A stretch of 6,729 bases of DNA, from positions 1-6,729 of the forward strand of contig JAESQG010000514.1 of the NCBI GenBank assembly GCA_016765265.1. The letters run 5' to 3'. This DNA comes from Pseudomonadales bacterium (lineage in GTDB: Bacteria > Pseudomonadota > Gammaproteobacteria > Pseudomonadales > DC-out160). The notes under the pieces were generated by a model, which searched no databases, was not told where the DNA came from, and saw only the letters and a list, made by a program, of their open reading frames with translations. Made by a program: the position numbers and the translations under genes. This document shows, piece after piece, positions 1 through 5,220 of this stretch. Positions within the stretch are counted from its first letter, which is position 1; the number at the start of each line of letters is the position of its first letter.

Positions 1-97
1 ATTGATAGTTGATCAACAGCGTACTGGTGCCACGTTTCAACAAAGGCCGACTAGAGGCCACAACTGCTGCGCAGCTGAGTCTCTAGCGGTCAGCGTT
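1..97 (+). repeat. Long direct repeat, copy 1 (cassette tail plus attC)
   Basis: This segment matches 4290-4387 in the same orientation. By eye there are about seven substitutions and one single-base indel over 97 bp. The repeat includes the attC at 35-101 and the 34 bp before its R'' box, so homology reaches into the body of the cassette and is not limited to the recombination site. Copy 1 begins at the window edge and may extend further upstream. The cassette before the window is therefore probably a relative of the gene-less cassette E, or shares its 3' end. Confidence 0.9.
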
Positions 98-101
98 ATG
101 T
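35..101 (+). other. attC: attC site closing the cassette upstream of the window
   Basis: Integron cassette recombination site. The R'' box is TTTCAAC (35-41) and the R' box is GTTATGT (95-101). Inner arms pair as CCG (47-49) with CGG (87-89) and CTAGAG (51-56) with CTCTAG (81-86), leaving A50 extrahelical, a hallmark of attC recognition. The tip contains the palindrome GCTGCGCAGC. IntI cleavage would fall between G95 and T96, so cassette A starts at 96. Confidence 0.85.
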
Positions 102-121
102 ATAGGGGTAGGTAATCGTTG

Positions 122-490
122 ATGAAAGAAAAATTGTATAAGCTTTTATTTGTCGATACCGTAAGATTAAAGGAGAAAGGAAGAAGCTATGCTATTTTTT
201 CCTTTGTAGGTGGAGTATGCCTTCTGTTGGGCGCTGTTGTATTATACTTGTCAGATATTCCTTTCAAGCTTCTAGCCGAGAGCTATGTAGGCATGTCCAG
301 CGATTTACTAGCTAACAGCGATAAAATCGTCGGGGCCGAGATAATATCAGCGACACTTTTGGATGCGGCTGATTTAGCGCTATCAGGAGCGTCGATGGTT
401 TGTTTGCTGTTTGCGGTTATGGGTGTGCTGGTGATTTTGCAAGGGATTTTGTATTACAGATTATATGAAGTGTTTAATGGCAAGACATAA
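122..490 (+). CDS. Small two-helix membrane protein of unknown function (cassette A)
   Basis: A 122-residue protein that I do not recognise. A basic N-terminus (KEKLYKLLF...RLKEKGR) precedes a hydrophobic helix at about residues 24-46. A polar linker with several acidic residues follows (about 47-90), then a second hydrophobic helix at about 92-115 and a short tail. This predicts an inner-membrane protein with both ends on the same side, probably cytoplasmic by the positive-inside rule. The start is ATG 122, preceded by a purine-rich AGGGGTAGG at 104-112. A TTG at 119 is in frame but less likely. It is the only gene of cassette A (96-544), and its TAA stop (488-490) lies inside the attC R'' box. 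No promoter is visible, so expression probably depends on read-through. Confidence 0.75.
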   Translation: MKEKLYKLLFVDTVRLKEKGRSYAIFSFVGGVCLLLGAVVLYLSDIPFKLLAESYVGMSSDLLANSDKIVGAEIISATLLDAADLALSGASMVCLLFAVMGVLVILQGILYYRLYEVFNGKT

Positions 491-550
491 CAAGGTACGA
501 CTGAAAGACCTACGCACTACGTGCTTCGGCATCAGCGTACTACGTTATGT
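485..550 (+). other. attC: attC site of cassette A
   Basis: R'' ACATAAC (485-491) is the exact reverse complement of R' GTTATGT (544-550), and also of the R' that opens cassette A at 95-101, which confirms the cassette limits as 96-544. Inner stem: GTACG (495-499) pairs with CGTAC (536-540) and CTGA (501-504) with TCAG (532-535), leaving A500 extrahelical. The tip contains the small hairpin GCAC-TAC-GTGC. Confidence 0.92.
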
Positions 551-567
551 AATTGGTAAAAATTAAT

Positions 568-894
568 ATGATTAAAGGATTAAAATGCACTAATTGTGGT
601 TGCGAGTTTGTTTGGAAAGAAGCCACAAATAAAAAATTTCACGGAATGCAGAATATTTGCAATTGCCCACAGTGTGGCGAGTTGATTATGTCCAATATAC
701 CGACGAGTAACTACATTGTTCTTGTATTCTTTGCAGTTGGTTTCTTCGGTTTGGCTTTTTGGTCAATTATATATTCGACAAGTGACGTGACAATTACAAT
801 AGCAATAATTGGCGTTACAATTAGTTATCTTATACCTAAATTATTTTTTAAATCTGGTTATTTACTAATGAGCAAGGTAAATGCTAGCGATTAA
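568..894 (+). CDS. Zinc-ribbon membrane protein of unknown function (cassette B)
   Basis: A 108-residue protein starting MIKGLKCTNCGC. Its N-terminus has two CxxC knuckles, CTNC (about residues 7-10) and CPQC (about 34-37, preceded by another Cys at 32), as in a zinc ribbon that binds one zinc ion. Two hydrophobic segments follow, at about residues 50-70 and 75-98, so the ribbon is probably a cytoplasmic domain anchored in the membrane. The family is not recognised; possible roles are nucleic-acid or protein binding at the membrane. I prefer ATG 568 because the in-frame TTG at 553 is only three bases past the attC core. No strong ribosome binding site is visible for either start. Its A+T-rich codon use, together with its position as the only gene of cassette B (545-946), fits acquisition as a cassette. 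Confidence 0.72.
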   Translation: MIKGLKCTNCGCEFVWKEATNKKFHGMQNICNCPQCGELIMSNIPTSNYIVLVFFAVGFFGLAFWSIIYSTSDVTITIAIIGVTISYLIPKLFFKSGYLLMSKVNASD

Positions 895-897
895 ATT

Positions 898-952
898 ACA
901 TAACAAATAAGGATATGTTGCGCTTTAGCCGCAACATATCCTATTGTTGGAC
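898..952 (+). other. attC: attC site of cassette B
   Basis: A short attC. R'' ACATAAC (898-904) is the exact reverse complement of the R' that opens cassette B (GTTATGT, 544-550). R' is GTTGGAC (946-952), a perfect GTTRRRY. The stem GGATATGTTGCG (911-922) pairs perfectly with CGCAACATATCC (930-941) around a 7-nt loop, and pairing continues towards the cores with two unpaired A residues on the 5' arm. The near-perfect stem resembles a terminator, but no T tract follows. Confidence 0.88.
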
Positions 953-1166
953 GAGCCCGGTTTCAATCTAGGGACTTATTAATAGAAAATATATAATCGG
1001 AAGTTATTCGGTAAACGATAAACACAAAGAGAATTGTGTCTTGGATATATTCCCCGGGCGAGCGAACGCCCACCGAGGGAAAGTGTTTTTTAAAAAATAA
1101 TGTTTCAATGGTTTAGTTCGAACTCCTTTCACCGTGTGAATTGAGTGTTAGATTTTGCGAGATGAC
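953..1166. other. Non-coding flank of the IS91-like element, with two hairpins
   Basis: I see no gene here. It lies between the start of the composite cassette and the stop of the IS91-type transposase (minus strand), so it is that transposase's downstream flank. It holds two hairpins: ACACAA (1022-1027) with TTGTGT (1034-1039), and GGGCG (1056-1060) with CGCCC (1067-1071). IS91-family elements replicate from an oriIS with hairpins downstream of the transposase, so this may be the oriIS end. The exact end cannot be fixed without a related intact copy. Confidence 0.45.
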
Positions 1167-1998
1167 TTAACCAGACTTCCAAGCGGGCCGAATAAATTCG
1201 GTAATCAACATGGGACTCTTGCACTGAGGGCATTTAAATGCAGGTCTACGTGAGCTCGCCTCAGGCAGCACAACTCTTAATATCCATTGAATTAATTTAA
1301 GAGTCTTTTTCGCATTAGAATGTAAAAAACCGTAATCTCGAACTCGCCGGAATCCTTTAGGAAGAACGTGCTGAAGTATAAGCCAAAGAAAATCTTCTCC
1401 TTTTACGGTACGAGTTTTGAAAACGTTAGTTTTGCTATCTTTATATCGATAGGTTGCTTCACTACCTGTATCGTCAATGATATTGTTTTCGTTTCCGATT
1501 AAGGCAACCTCCGGGAATGATAATATGCACATGAGGATGATAGTCTAATCGTCTTGAGTGTGTATGCAATACAGCGGTACCACCGATATCCGCGCCAAGG
1601 TTTTTGTCATTTACACCAAACGTTTTTAAAGTGCTAATAGCACTACTGAATAAAGCCTGATATACCTCCTTCTGGTTGTGCCAAGCGAGTGATCGAAGCT
1701 CGAATGGTAAGGTGAACGTGACCATAAAATAATCTACAGGTAGAATCTTTTGATTTTGTCGATCTAACCAACGTGAAGTTTCATGATGTTGGCAGTTATG
1801 GCAAGATCGATGTCCACACGAGTGAAATGAATACTCTTCGTGATCACAGCTTTGACATTTCAATTGCATTTTTCCGTAACGTTCAGTTCTGCAAGATAAC
1901 ATGGCTCCCAAAGCCTTTTTCTGATTATGAGTGATGCGACTGTCATATTTAGCGTAAAAGTCCTGTTGGTATTGCTCTATGATAGAAATAAGATTCAC
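1167..1998 (-). pseudogene. IS91-family HUH transposase, internally deleted and frameshifted
   Basis: The N-terminal part (1998-1474, GTG start) has the N-terminal zinc-binding region of IS91 transposases, with Cys/His clusters at residues 48-71 (CQSC...HSCGHRSCHNCQHH), and the metal-binding HUH motif at 154-158 (HPHVH). It runs into a stop just after residue 174. The C-terminal part lies in another frame at about 1490-1167: a YRYKDSK region, then the conserved FLWLILQHVLPKGFRRVRDYGFLHSNAK block and a terminal CPQC. From my memory of the family, roughly 70-100 residues are missing between the two parts, including the YxxxY-type catalytic tyrosine segment. The gene follows the recombinase by two bases with GAGAGG upstream, so the two were once coupled. 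The product should be catalytically dead. Confidence 0.88.
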
Positions 1999-2000
1999 GA

Positions 2001-2906
2001 TTACCTCTCTCCATCTAATTTGATGGTGAGACGATCAATCATGGTGTTAATCATTTTCTCGGTATTTTGATTTACAGCTTCGGTGAGCTGAGTGTAAATA
2101 GCCGTTGTTTTTGGGCATTCATGACCCATTTGGTGTTGAATGGCTCGAAGATTCAATCCATCTTCTGTTAAATGGGTTCCATAGCAATGCCTTAAGCTGT
2201 GAATAGTGACCTCTTTTTTAATGTTGCAGCTTTTAACGATAACTTTAAAAGATTTTTGTAGTCCGCCACGGTTCATATGTGTTTTGGCAAAGCGACGGTC
2301 CTCCTGAGTTTTGCCTGCTGGAAATAGTAAATCGGGGTTTCGGTGAGTTTGCCAGTAGGCTCGAAGGGCAAAAAGTGCAGTTTTCGGCAGAATCACAAAA
2401 CGATCTTTGCGACCCTTGGCTAGGCGTATATGAACACGCATTTTATCTGCGTCTATATCACCAACCTTGAGGTTAAGACCTTCACCGAGTCGAAGGCCCA
2501 AGCCGTACACAATTAGGATGTAGGTTTGGTATCGCAGTTCTCGTGTGCCGTTGATTATTTTAGATATCTCTCTGTGATTCAGGATATCGGGTAACTTCTT
2601 GGTGATGGGCGGTTTAACTATATTGACCCATTCCCATTGTTGCTTAAGGACATGTTTGTAGAAAAATTGAAGTCCGTTTCTATCGACTTTAACAGTACTC
2701 CAAGAATGGCTTTCAACTAGCGAGGAGAAATAGTTCTCCATTTGTTTGCGTGTTATTTGATCGGGGCAACGATCGAAATGTAAAGTGATCCGACGAACCG
2801 CTCGTGAGTATGAGTCGATTGTTCTCTCGCTTTTACCTTGACGCTTCAGTGCGTTAAGATGTTGCTTGTAAAGAGACTTGAACCGTTGTTGGTCTTTTTT
2901 ATTCAT
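2001..2906 (-). CDS. Tyrosine recombinase, XerC/D-like, of the IS91-like element
   Basis: A complete 301-residue site-specific recombinase. Residues about 10-95 form the N-terminal SAM-like DNA-binding domain and about 105-280 the catalytic domain. The catalytic residues are all present: R139 (GLGLRLGE), K164 (LAKGRKDR), H236 and R239 (HSLRH), H262 (QMGH) and nucleophile Y271 (TAIYTQL). It is not an integron integrase: the IntI-specific extra helix is not apparent between the R139 and HxxR regions. The start is ATG 2906, with GAGGAG seven bases upstream. Its stop is two bases before the transposase GTG, which indicates one operon. It presumably resolves or integrates forms of the element. It is intact although its partner is broken, so it could still act on matching sites. 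Its SD can pair with an upstream CTCCTCA. Confidence 0.9.
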   Translation of the reverse strand: MNKKDQQRFKSLYKQHLNALKRQGKSERTIDSYSRAVRRITLHFDRCPDQITRKQMENYFSSLVESHSWSTVKVDRNGLQFFYKHVLKQQWEWVNIVKPPITKKLPDILNHREISKIINGTRELRYQTYILIVYGLGLRLGEGLNLKVGDIDADKMRVHIRLAKGRKDRFVILPKTALFALRAYWQTHRNPDLLFPAGKTQEDRRFAKTHMNRGGLQKSFKVIVKSCNIKKEVTIHSLRHCYGTHLTEDGLNLRAIQHQMGHECPKTTAIYTQLTEAVNQNTEKMINTMIDRLTIKLDGER

Positions 2907-2913
2907 GAGATAA

Positions 2914-2952
2914 CTCCTCAGTAGTCGTACCCGGGGTTGGGTACGTGAGGAG
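2914..2952 (-). promoter_or_regulatory. Bulged hairpin that can sequester the recombinase ribosome binding site
   Basis: A two-part inverted repeat. CTCCTCA (2914-2920) is complementary to TGAGGAG (2946-2952), and CGTACCC (2926-2932) to GGGTACG (2939-2945), with loop GGGGTT and a one-sided bulge GTAGT (2921-2925). Read on the minus strand, the proximal arm TGAGGAG is the Shine-Dalgarno sequence of the recombinase (ATG 2906) and the distal arm CTCCTCA is its anti-SD. A transcript entering from outside would fold and hide the SD. A GATAAT -10-like hexamer (2959-2954) could start transcription within the distal arm and avoid this, but its -35 is poor. It may also mark the outer end of the element. 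Confidence 0.6.
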
Positions 2953-2973
2953 AATTATCTATTAAACGGTGGA

Positions 2974-3006
2974 GTTGGTTTCTGCCGCATAGCGGCTTCG
3001 TCCAAC
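2974..3006. repeat. Hairpin at the end of the composite cassette
   Basis: GTTGG (2974-2978) and CCAAC (3002-3006) flank GCCGC (2984-2988) and GCGGC (2992-2996), with a 3-nt loop and a symmetric 5/5 internal loop. The right arm overlaps the GTCCAAC core box. Read on the minus strand, it begins GTTGGACGAAGCC, which matches GTTGGACGAGCC at 946-957 except for one inserted A. The composite segment is therefore bounded by inverted repeats of about 12 bp, longer than the 7-bp core boxes alone require. Confidence 0.6.
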
Positions 3007-3045
3007 AAGCGACTGTGATCCAAATCAACCCTGCAAATAATTAAT
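3000..3045 (+). other. attC: Half attC (R'' side) of the composite cassette, interrupted
   Basis: GTCCAAC (3000-3006) is an RYYYAAC box and the exact reverse complement of GTTGGAC at 946-952, the R' that opens this cassette. It is followed by AAGCGACTG, like the AACAA-type left arms of the other sites in the array. The matching right arm does not follow; the IS110 transposase remnant begins instead, with its stop at 3046-3048. The attC was probably split by insertion or deletion. Confidence 0.6.
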
Positions 3046-3309
3046 TTATACCGTTTGCCACTCGGTGTTATTGCGAACCATGGTGTTCAAAATGGTTATC
3101 ATTTTCCGCATGCAGGCGGTTAGGGCGACTTTCTTATGTTTACCTTGCGCAACTAGGTTTTCGTAGAATTTCTTCATGACGAGGTTGTGTTGAATAGAGG
3201 ATAGCATGGCCATGTATAATACTGTTCGTATCGGTGCTCTACCGCCACGAATACGGCGTTTTCCTTTCATGTAACCACTATCACGATTAAATGGAGCGTG
3301 TCGCCACAC
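3046..3309 (-). pseudogene. IS110-family transposase, C-terminal remnant
   Basis: The last 80 or so residues of an IS110/IS1111-type transposase (Transposase_20 domain): APFNRDSGYMKGKRRIRGGRAPIRTVLYMAML, then a helical tail with GKHKKVALTACMRKMITILNTMVRN, ending EWQTV. The conserved Ser of RDSG, the proposed serine nucleophile of the C-terminal Tnp domain, is kept. The whole N-terminal RuvC-like DEDD domain, about 230 or more residues of a usual 310-350, is missing. Homology starts near 3297; the first few residues up to the ATG at 3309 are chance sequence. Some IS1111-group elements insert specifically into integron attC sites, which fits the adjacent half attC. It is not functional. Confidence 0.88.
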
Positions 3310-3481
3310 ACCATTCGACTGTCCGAGTTGAAAGTAGATTCAGCATGACTCCCTGGCTTGTTAACGGGCTAGACTTTGTCTGCGCCGGGCCAGCATCGGG
3401 CTGTCATGCTGAAAACCTGTTGCTGCAGGTATGGGCCTCACTATATCGCTTTAACAATAGTACTGAAACATTGCTTTTTTA
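3310..3481. other. Rearranged non-coding segment beside the IS110 remnant
   Basis: No gene is supported here. The segment separates the truncated 5' side of the IS110 remnant from the attC that opens cassette D. Two overlapping plus-strand reading frames of about 60 codons cross it, but they have no ribosome binding sites and start inside or at the edge of the IS110 remnant. It contains the large inverted repeat listed separately. It is probably debris of a lost cassette or of the missing IS110 half. Confidence 0.5.
3339..3413. repeat. 75-bp nested inverted repeat
   Basis: TTCAGCATGAC (3339-3349) is the perfect reverse complement of GTCATGCTGAA (3403-3413). Inside it, CTGGC (3353-3357) pairs with GCCAG (3389-3393), and AGAC (3371-3374) with GTCT (3378-3381) around TTT. 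The result is a long three-step hairpin with unequal internal loops. It lacks attC core boxes at its ends. It could be a structured RNA, an IS end or a relic of a recombination site; I cannot assign it. Confidence 0.6.
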
Positions 3482-3483
3482 AT

Positions 3484-3544
3484 CATACAAGGCTAGGCAG
3501 AGCGACGTGCAATAAATTACACGCACCTGTTTGCTGCGTTATAT
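3484..3544 (+). other. attC: attC site before cassette D (left limit uncertain)
   Basis: The right core box is GTTATAT (3538-3544), and its exact complement ATATAAC closes cassette D at 3982, so the cassette boundary at 3538/3539 is well supported. CGTG (3505-3508) and CACG (3520-3523) can form a tip stem. The left arm is poor. Candidates are an ATACAAGG at about 3486-3492, or CTTTAAC at 3449-3455, which would make the site 96 bp. The left half may have been lost or exchanged in the rearrangement next door. Confidence 0.5.
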
Positions 3545-3560
3545 TTACTAGAGGATAAGC

Positions 3561-3950
3561 ATGGAAGTAATTTTCGATCTAGTTTCAATTGTCGTACCTC
3601 CAGTAGTGATACTGGCTTTTTCTTATATGTACTTTGGAGGTAGAAGACTTAACTCTGCTGAGCTAGGTGTTAATCCATTATTTCAAGAACAATGTGGTGG
3701 CAGGTTTGACAATTTTAATTTGACAGTCCCGTTTGTGCGTCACTCTATCTACGAGGATTTTGTAGTTTTCGCATATGGAAAAACATGCCATGTAGTTAGG
3801 TATAGTGATATCACTAGGGTCGAAGAAAAACAGCACTTATTTTCTTCGGGACTTGAATACTATCGCAAGATTGGTAGCCCACCTTATAAGCTTATTATTT
3901 GGTCCAGGTCTCCCCAAGAAGTTATAAAATTCTCAAAGATAAGGGTGTAA
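3561..3950 (+). CDS. Membrane-anchored protein with possible PH-like domain (cassette D)
   Basis: A 129-residue protein. Residues about 4-25 form one hydrophobic helix with a PP pair inside it (VSIVVPPVVILAFSYMYF), followed by basic GGRR. The remainder (about 45-129) is a soluble beta-rich domain: alternating strands (FNLTVPFVRHSIYEDFVVFAYG, HVVRYSDITRVEEK), a linker, then KLIIWSRSPQEVIKF. The pattern of a strand ending in YxDIxxVE, then a strand of type I-I-W and a final helix, recalls bacterial PH or YcxB-like domains. This is a resemblance, not a firm assignment. ATG 3561 has AGAGGA six to seven bases upstream. It is the only gene of cassette D (3539-4029), whose attC begins 31 bases after the stop. 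No promoter is seen. Confidence 0.75.
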   Translation: MEVIFDLVSIVVPPVVILAFSYMYFGGRRLNSAELGVNPLFQEQCGGRFDNFNLTVPFVRHSIYEDFVVFAYGKTCHVVRYSDITRVEEKQHLFSSGLEYYRKIGSPPYKLIIWSRSPQEVIKFSKIRV

Positions 3951-3981
3951 GTGTTGCTTCTTAGATATAAGGCTACCGAGA

Positions 3982-4035
3982 ATATAACATGGTGAGGCTG
4001 ACGGTTGCTGCGCACCGCAGCTCAAGATGTTGAAG
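3982..4035 (+). other. attC: attC site of cassette D
   Basis: R'' ATATAAC (3982-3988) is the exact complement of the R' opening cassette D. R' is GTTGAAG (4029-4035). The inner stem TGAG-CTG-CGG (3993-4004) pairs with CCG-CAG-CTCA (4015-4024), leaving G3997 and A4001 extrahelical, four positions apart, on the same arm. The loop is TTGCTGCGCA. Among the clearest attC structures in the window. Confidence 0.9.
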
Positions 4036-4323
4036 CGATTAAGAGCACTAGAGAATGCTGTTTAGTAAAATCAAAAAAGGATTATGGGTTTTCCCAGTTG
4101 ACGGTGGCGTAGAGAATTTAGGTAGTGTTGTTTTGGGAGAGTGAAGGATTCCCGTTAGTCGGTTTATTAAAGATTGGCTTCGTAGAGTAGGGATTTAAAT
4201 TTTAGTGGTTGTGCTCGCTTGGGGTCTCGGTGAAAACATCCGGGTAGAGGGCGGCTAAAAACAACTTTGAGCTTGGTGCCGGTAATAGCATTGATAATTG
4301 ATCAACAGAGTACTGATGTCACG
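4036..4323 (+). other. Body of cassette E, without a convincing gene
   Basis: About 290 bp between two attC sites with no intact reading frame of convincing length. The only candidate is a short frame from ATG 4055 to a TGA at 4142-4144, which continues open to TAA 4198. The last 34 bp (4290-4323) belong to the long repeat shared with the start of the window. ORF-less cassettes are common in chromosomal integrons and may carry regulatory or RNA elements. I see no clear promoter or terminator. Confidence 0.6.
4055..4198 (+). pseudogene. Possible short gene interrupted by an in-frame TGA
   Basis: ATG 4055 opens MLFSKIKKGLWVFPVDGGVENLGSVVLGE, then TGA at 4142-4144. In the same frame the sequence continues RIPVSRFIKDWLRRVGI to TAA 4196-4198, giving 46 sense codons in total. 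The start is weakly preceded by TAGAGA. The frame begins 20 bases after the attC core, where cassette genes usually start. It may be a small gene broken by a nonsense change, a 29-residue peptide, or chance. I do not recognise the sequence. Confidence 0.3.
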
Positions 4324-4387
4324 TTTCAACAAAAGCCGACTAAGAGGCCACATCTGCTGCGCAGCTGAGTCTCTAGCGGTCAGCGTT
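4290..4387 (+). repeat. Long direct repeat, copy 2 (cassette E tail plus attC)
   Basis: Same orientation and near-same sequence as 1-97. It covers 34 bp of cassette body and the whole attC except the R' tail. The copies differ at scattered positions (for example TAGTT/TAATT and GGTGCC/GATGTC), so this is an old duplication or two related cassettes. Confidence 0.9.
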
Positions 4388-4391
4388 GGAA
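4324..4391 (+). other. attC: attC site of cassette E
   Basis: R'' is TTTCAAC (4324-4330) and R' is GTTGGAA (4385-4391). The left arm CCG-CTA-GAG (4336-4346) pairs with CTC-TAG-CGG (4371-4379), leaving A4339 and A4343 extrahelical. The R'' matches the opening R' of cassette E (GTTGAAG) at six of seven positions. It is a sister of the attC at 35-101, which has lost the second extrahelical A. Confidence 0.88.
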
Positions 4392-4540
4392 TATACCTAC
4401 TTTGGAGTTCTGCCAAGCTGCCTTGCTTAATCTAGCGTGTGATTGCTCTGGAAGAACAGTAGATTACTAGGTCAAAATATAGAAAATACCCGAAAACGAA
4501 TGAATCACCTTTCACAATTAAATGACAGTTAGGAAGAGTA

Positions 4541-5107
4541 ATGAGAGCGAGTAGTAATATAATATCAATATTCTTTAGCGTCTTACTGGCTTCCTGCGGT
4601 GGTGAGGAAAGTGAAGATGTAAGTCAGACACTGGCAGGAACTTGGTCAAGCGGGTGTGAAACGTCTACATATGGGGGCGAGTCATCTCCAATAAATCAAG
4701 GACTGTGTGAGCTAGTTGACAGTGAAGATATCTGTGAGGTTTTTAGAGACACTTATTACACAACGGATAGGATATTTAATGGAAATACGTTTCAGCAAAC
4801 CTATATTCAATACTCTAGTGAAGATTGTAGTAGTGCAATGGCTAATGTTGTAACGGGTGGTGTCTACAGTTTACTTGGAAATATTAATAGCGAAAGTGGT
4901 GTATCTGTAAGAATAATCGAGTTTCAGATCGATACGTTTATTTCATCAGACCCCGTTTTTTCACCAAGTGGCATCGCTTTTCTGGCGGACTCTCGCCAGG
5001 CATATACTTTTTCTAATGACCAGCTGTACTTCGGAGATATTGAGCTGATTGATGATGTTGAATTAGCAAAGATAAATTTTGAAATACCTTATGTAAAACA
5101 GTTTTAA
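4541..5107 (+). CDS. Putative outer-membrane lipoprotein (cassette F)
   Basis: A 188-residue precursor with a type II signal peptide. A short N-region with R2 is followed by a hydrophobic stretch and lipobox LLASC with Cys19; Gly at +2 favours transport to the outer membrane. The mature protein starts GGEESEDVSQ (acidic, flexible) and continues LAGTWSSGCE (31-40), a GTW opening strand seen in lipocalin-like and other small beta-barrel proteins. Cysteines at 39, 56, 65 and 96 could form disulfides in the periplasm. The rest is beta-rich (FNGNTFQQTYIQYSS, VRIIEFQIDTFI, AYTFSNDQLYFGDIEL). The family is not firmly identified. ATG 4541 has AGGAAGAG upstream. It is the single gene of cassette F (4386-5298), with an unusually long 150-bp leader that may hold a promoter, though none is clear. 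Confidence 0.8.
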   Translation: MRASSNIISIFFSVLLASCGGEESEDVSQTLAGTWSSGCETSTYGGESSPINQGLCELVDSEDICEVFRDTYYTTDRIFNGNTFQQTYIQYSSEDCSSAMANVVTGGVYSLLGNINSESGVSVRIIEFQIDTFISSDPVFSPSGIAFLADSRQAYTFSNDQLYFGDIELIDDVELAKINFEIPYVKQF

Positions 5108-5220
5108 AATCAGATGATAGTTGGCTATGAACGAACTGGGCATTAGTCTCGGCTAGGCCGCCAGATCAATTTTGTTAGGGGGGAGGGTATTTCGCAATGC
5201 GTTTAGCAAGTCGGTTAACT

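Larger units (their letters stand above)
1000..2952 (-). mobile_element. IS91-family element with tyrosine recombinase, defective (ends approximate)
   Basis: A two-gene transposable element on the minus strand. A complete XerC/D-like tyrosine recombinase (2906-2001) is followed two bases later by an IS91-type HUH transposase gene (1998-1167) that is broken by an internal deletion. As I recall, some IS91-family elements carry such an upstream recombinase gene. The outer limits are estimated from hairpin-rich flanks (1022-1071 and 2914-2952). IS91 elements lack terminal inverted repeats and make no target duplication, so the ends are uncertain. The element should be unable to transpose on its own. 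Confidence 0.65.

Noticed and set aside
911..941. Rho-independent terminator after the cassette B gene
   Set aside because: The 12-bp stem is strong but no T run follows, and its flanks are perfect attC core boxes.
1167..1532. The 3' part of the IS91 transposase as a separate gene starting at 1532
   Set aside because: Homology to the family begins only near 1490, and the residues before it are an out-of-frame reading of the upstream part, so it is one broken gene.
2279..2470. Plus-strand reading frame of 63 codons
   Set aside because: It lies wholly inside the intact recombinase gene on the other strand and resembles no known protein.
2001..2906. The tyrosine recombinase as the integron integrase IntI
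   Set aside because: Catalytic residues fit any tyrosine recombinase, but the IntI-specific extra helix is not apparent, and the gene is coupled to an IS91 transposase with no attI nearby.
3291..3558. Two overlapping plus-strand frames of about 60 codons
   Set aside because: They cross the IS110 remnant, the inverted repeat and the attC, lack ribosome binding sites and show no recognisable protein features.
4205..4256. Short GTG-started frame VVVLAWGLGENIRVEGG in cassette E
   Set aside because: Seventeen codons, no clear ribosome binding site and nothing recognisable.
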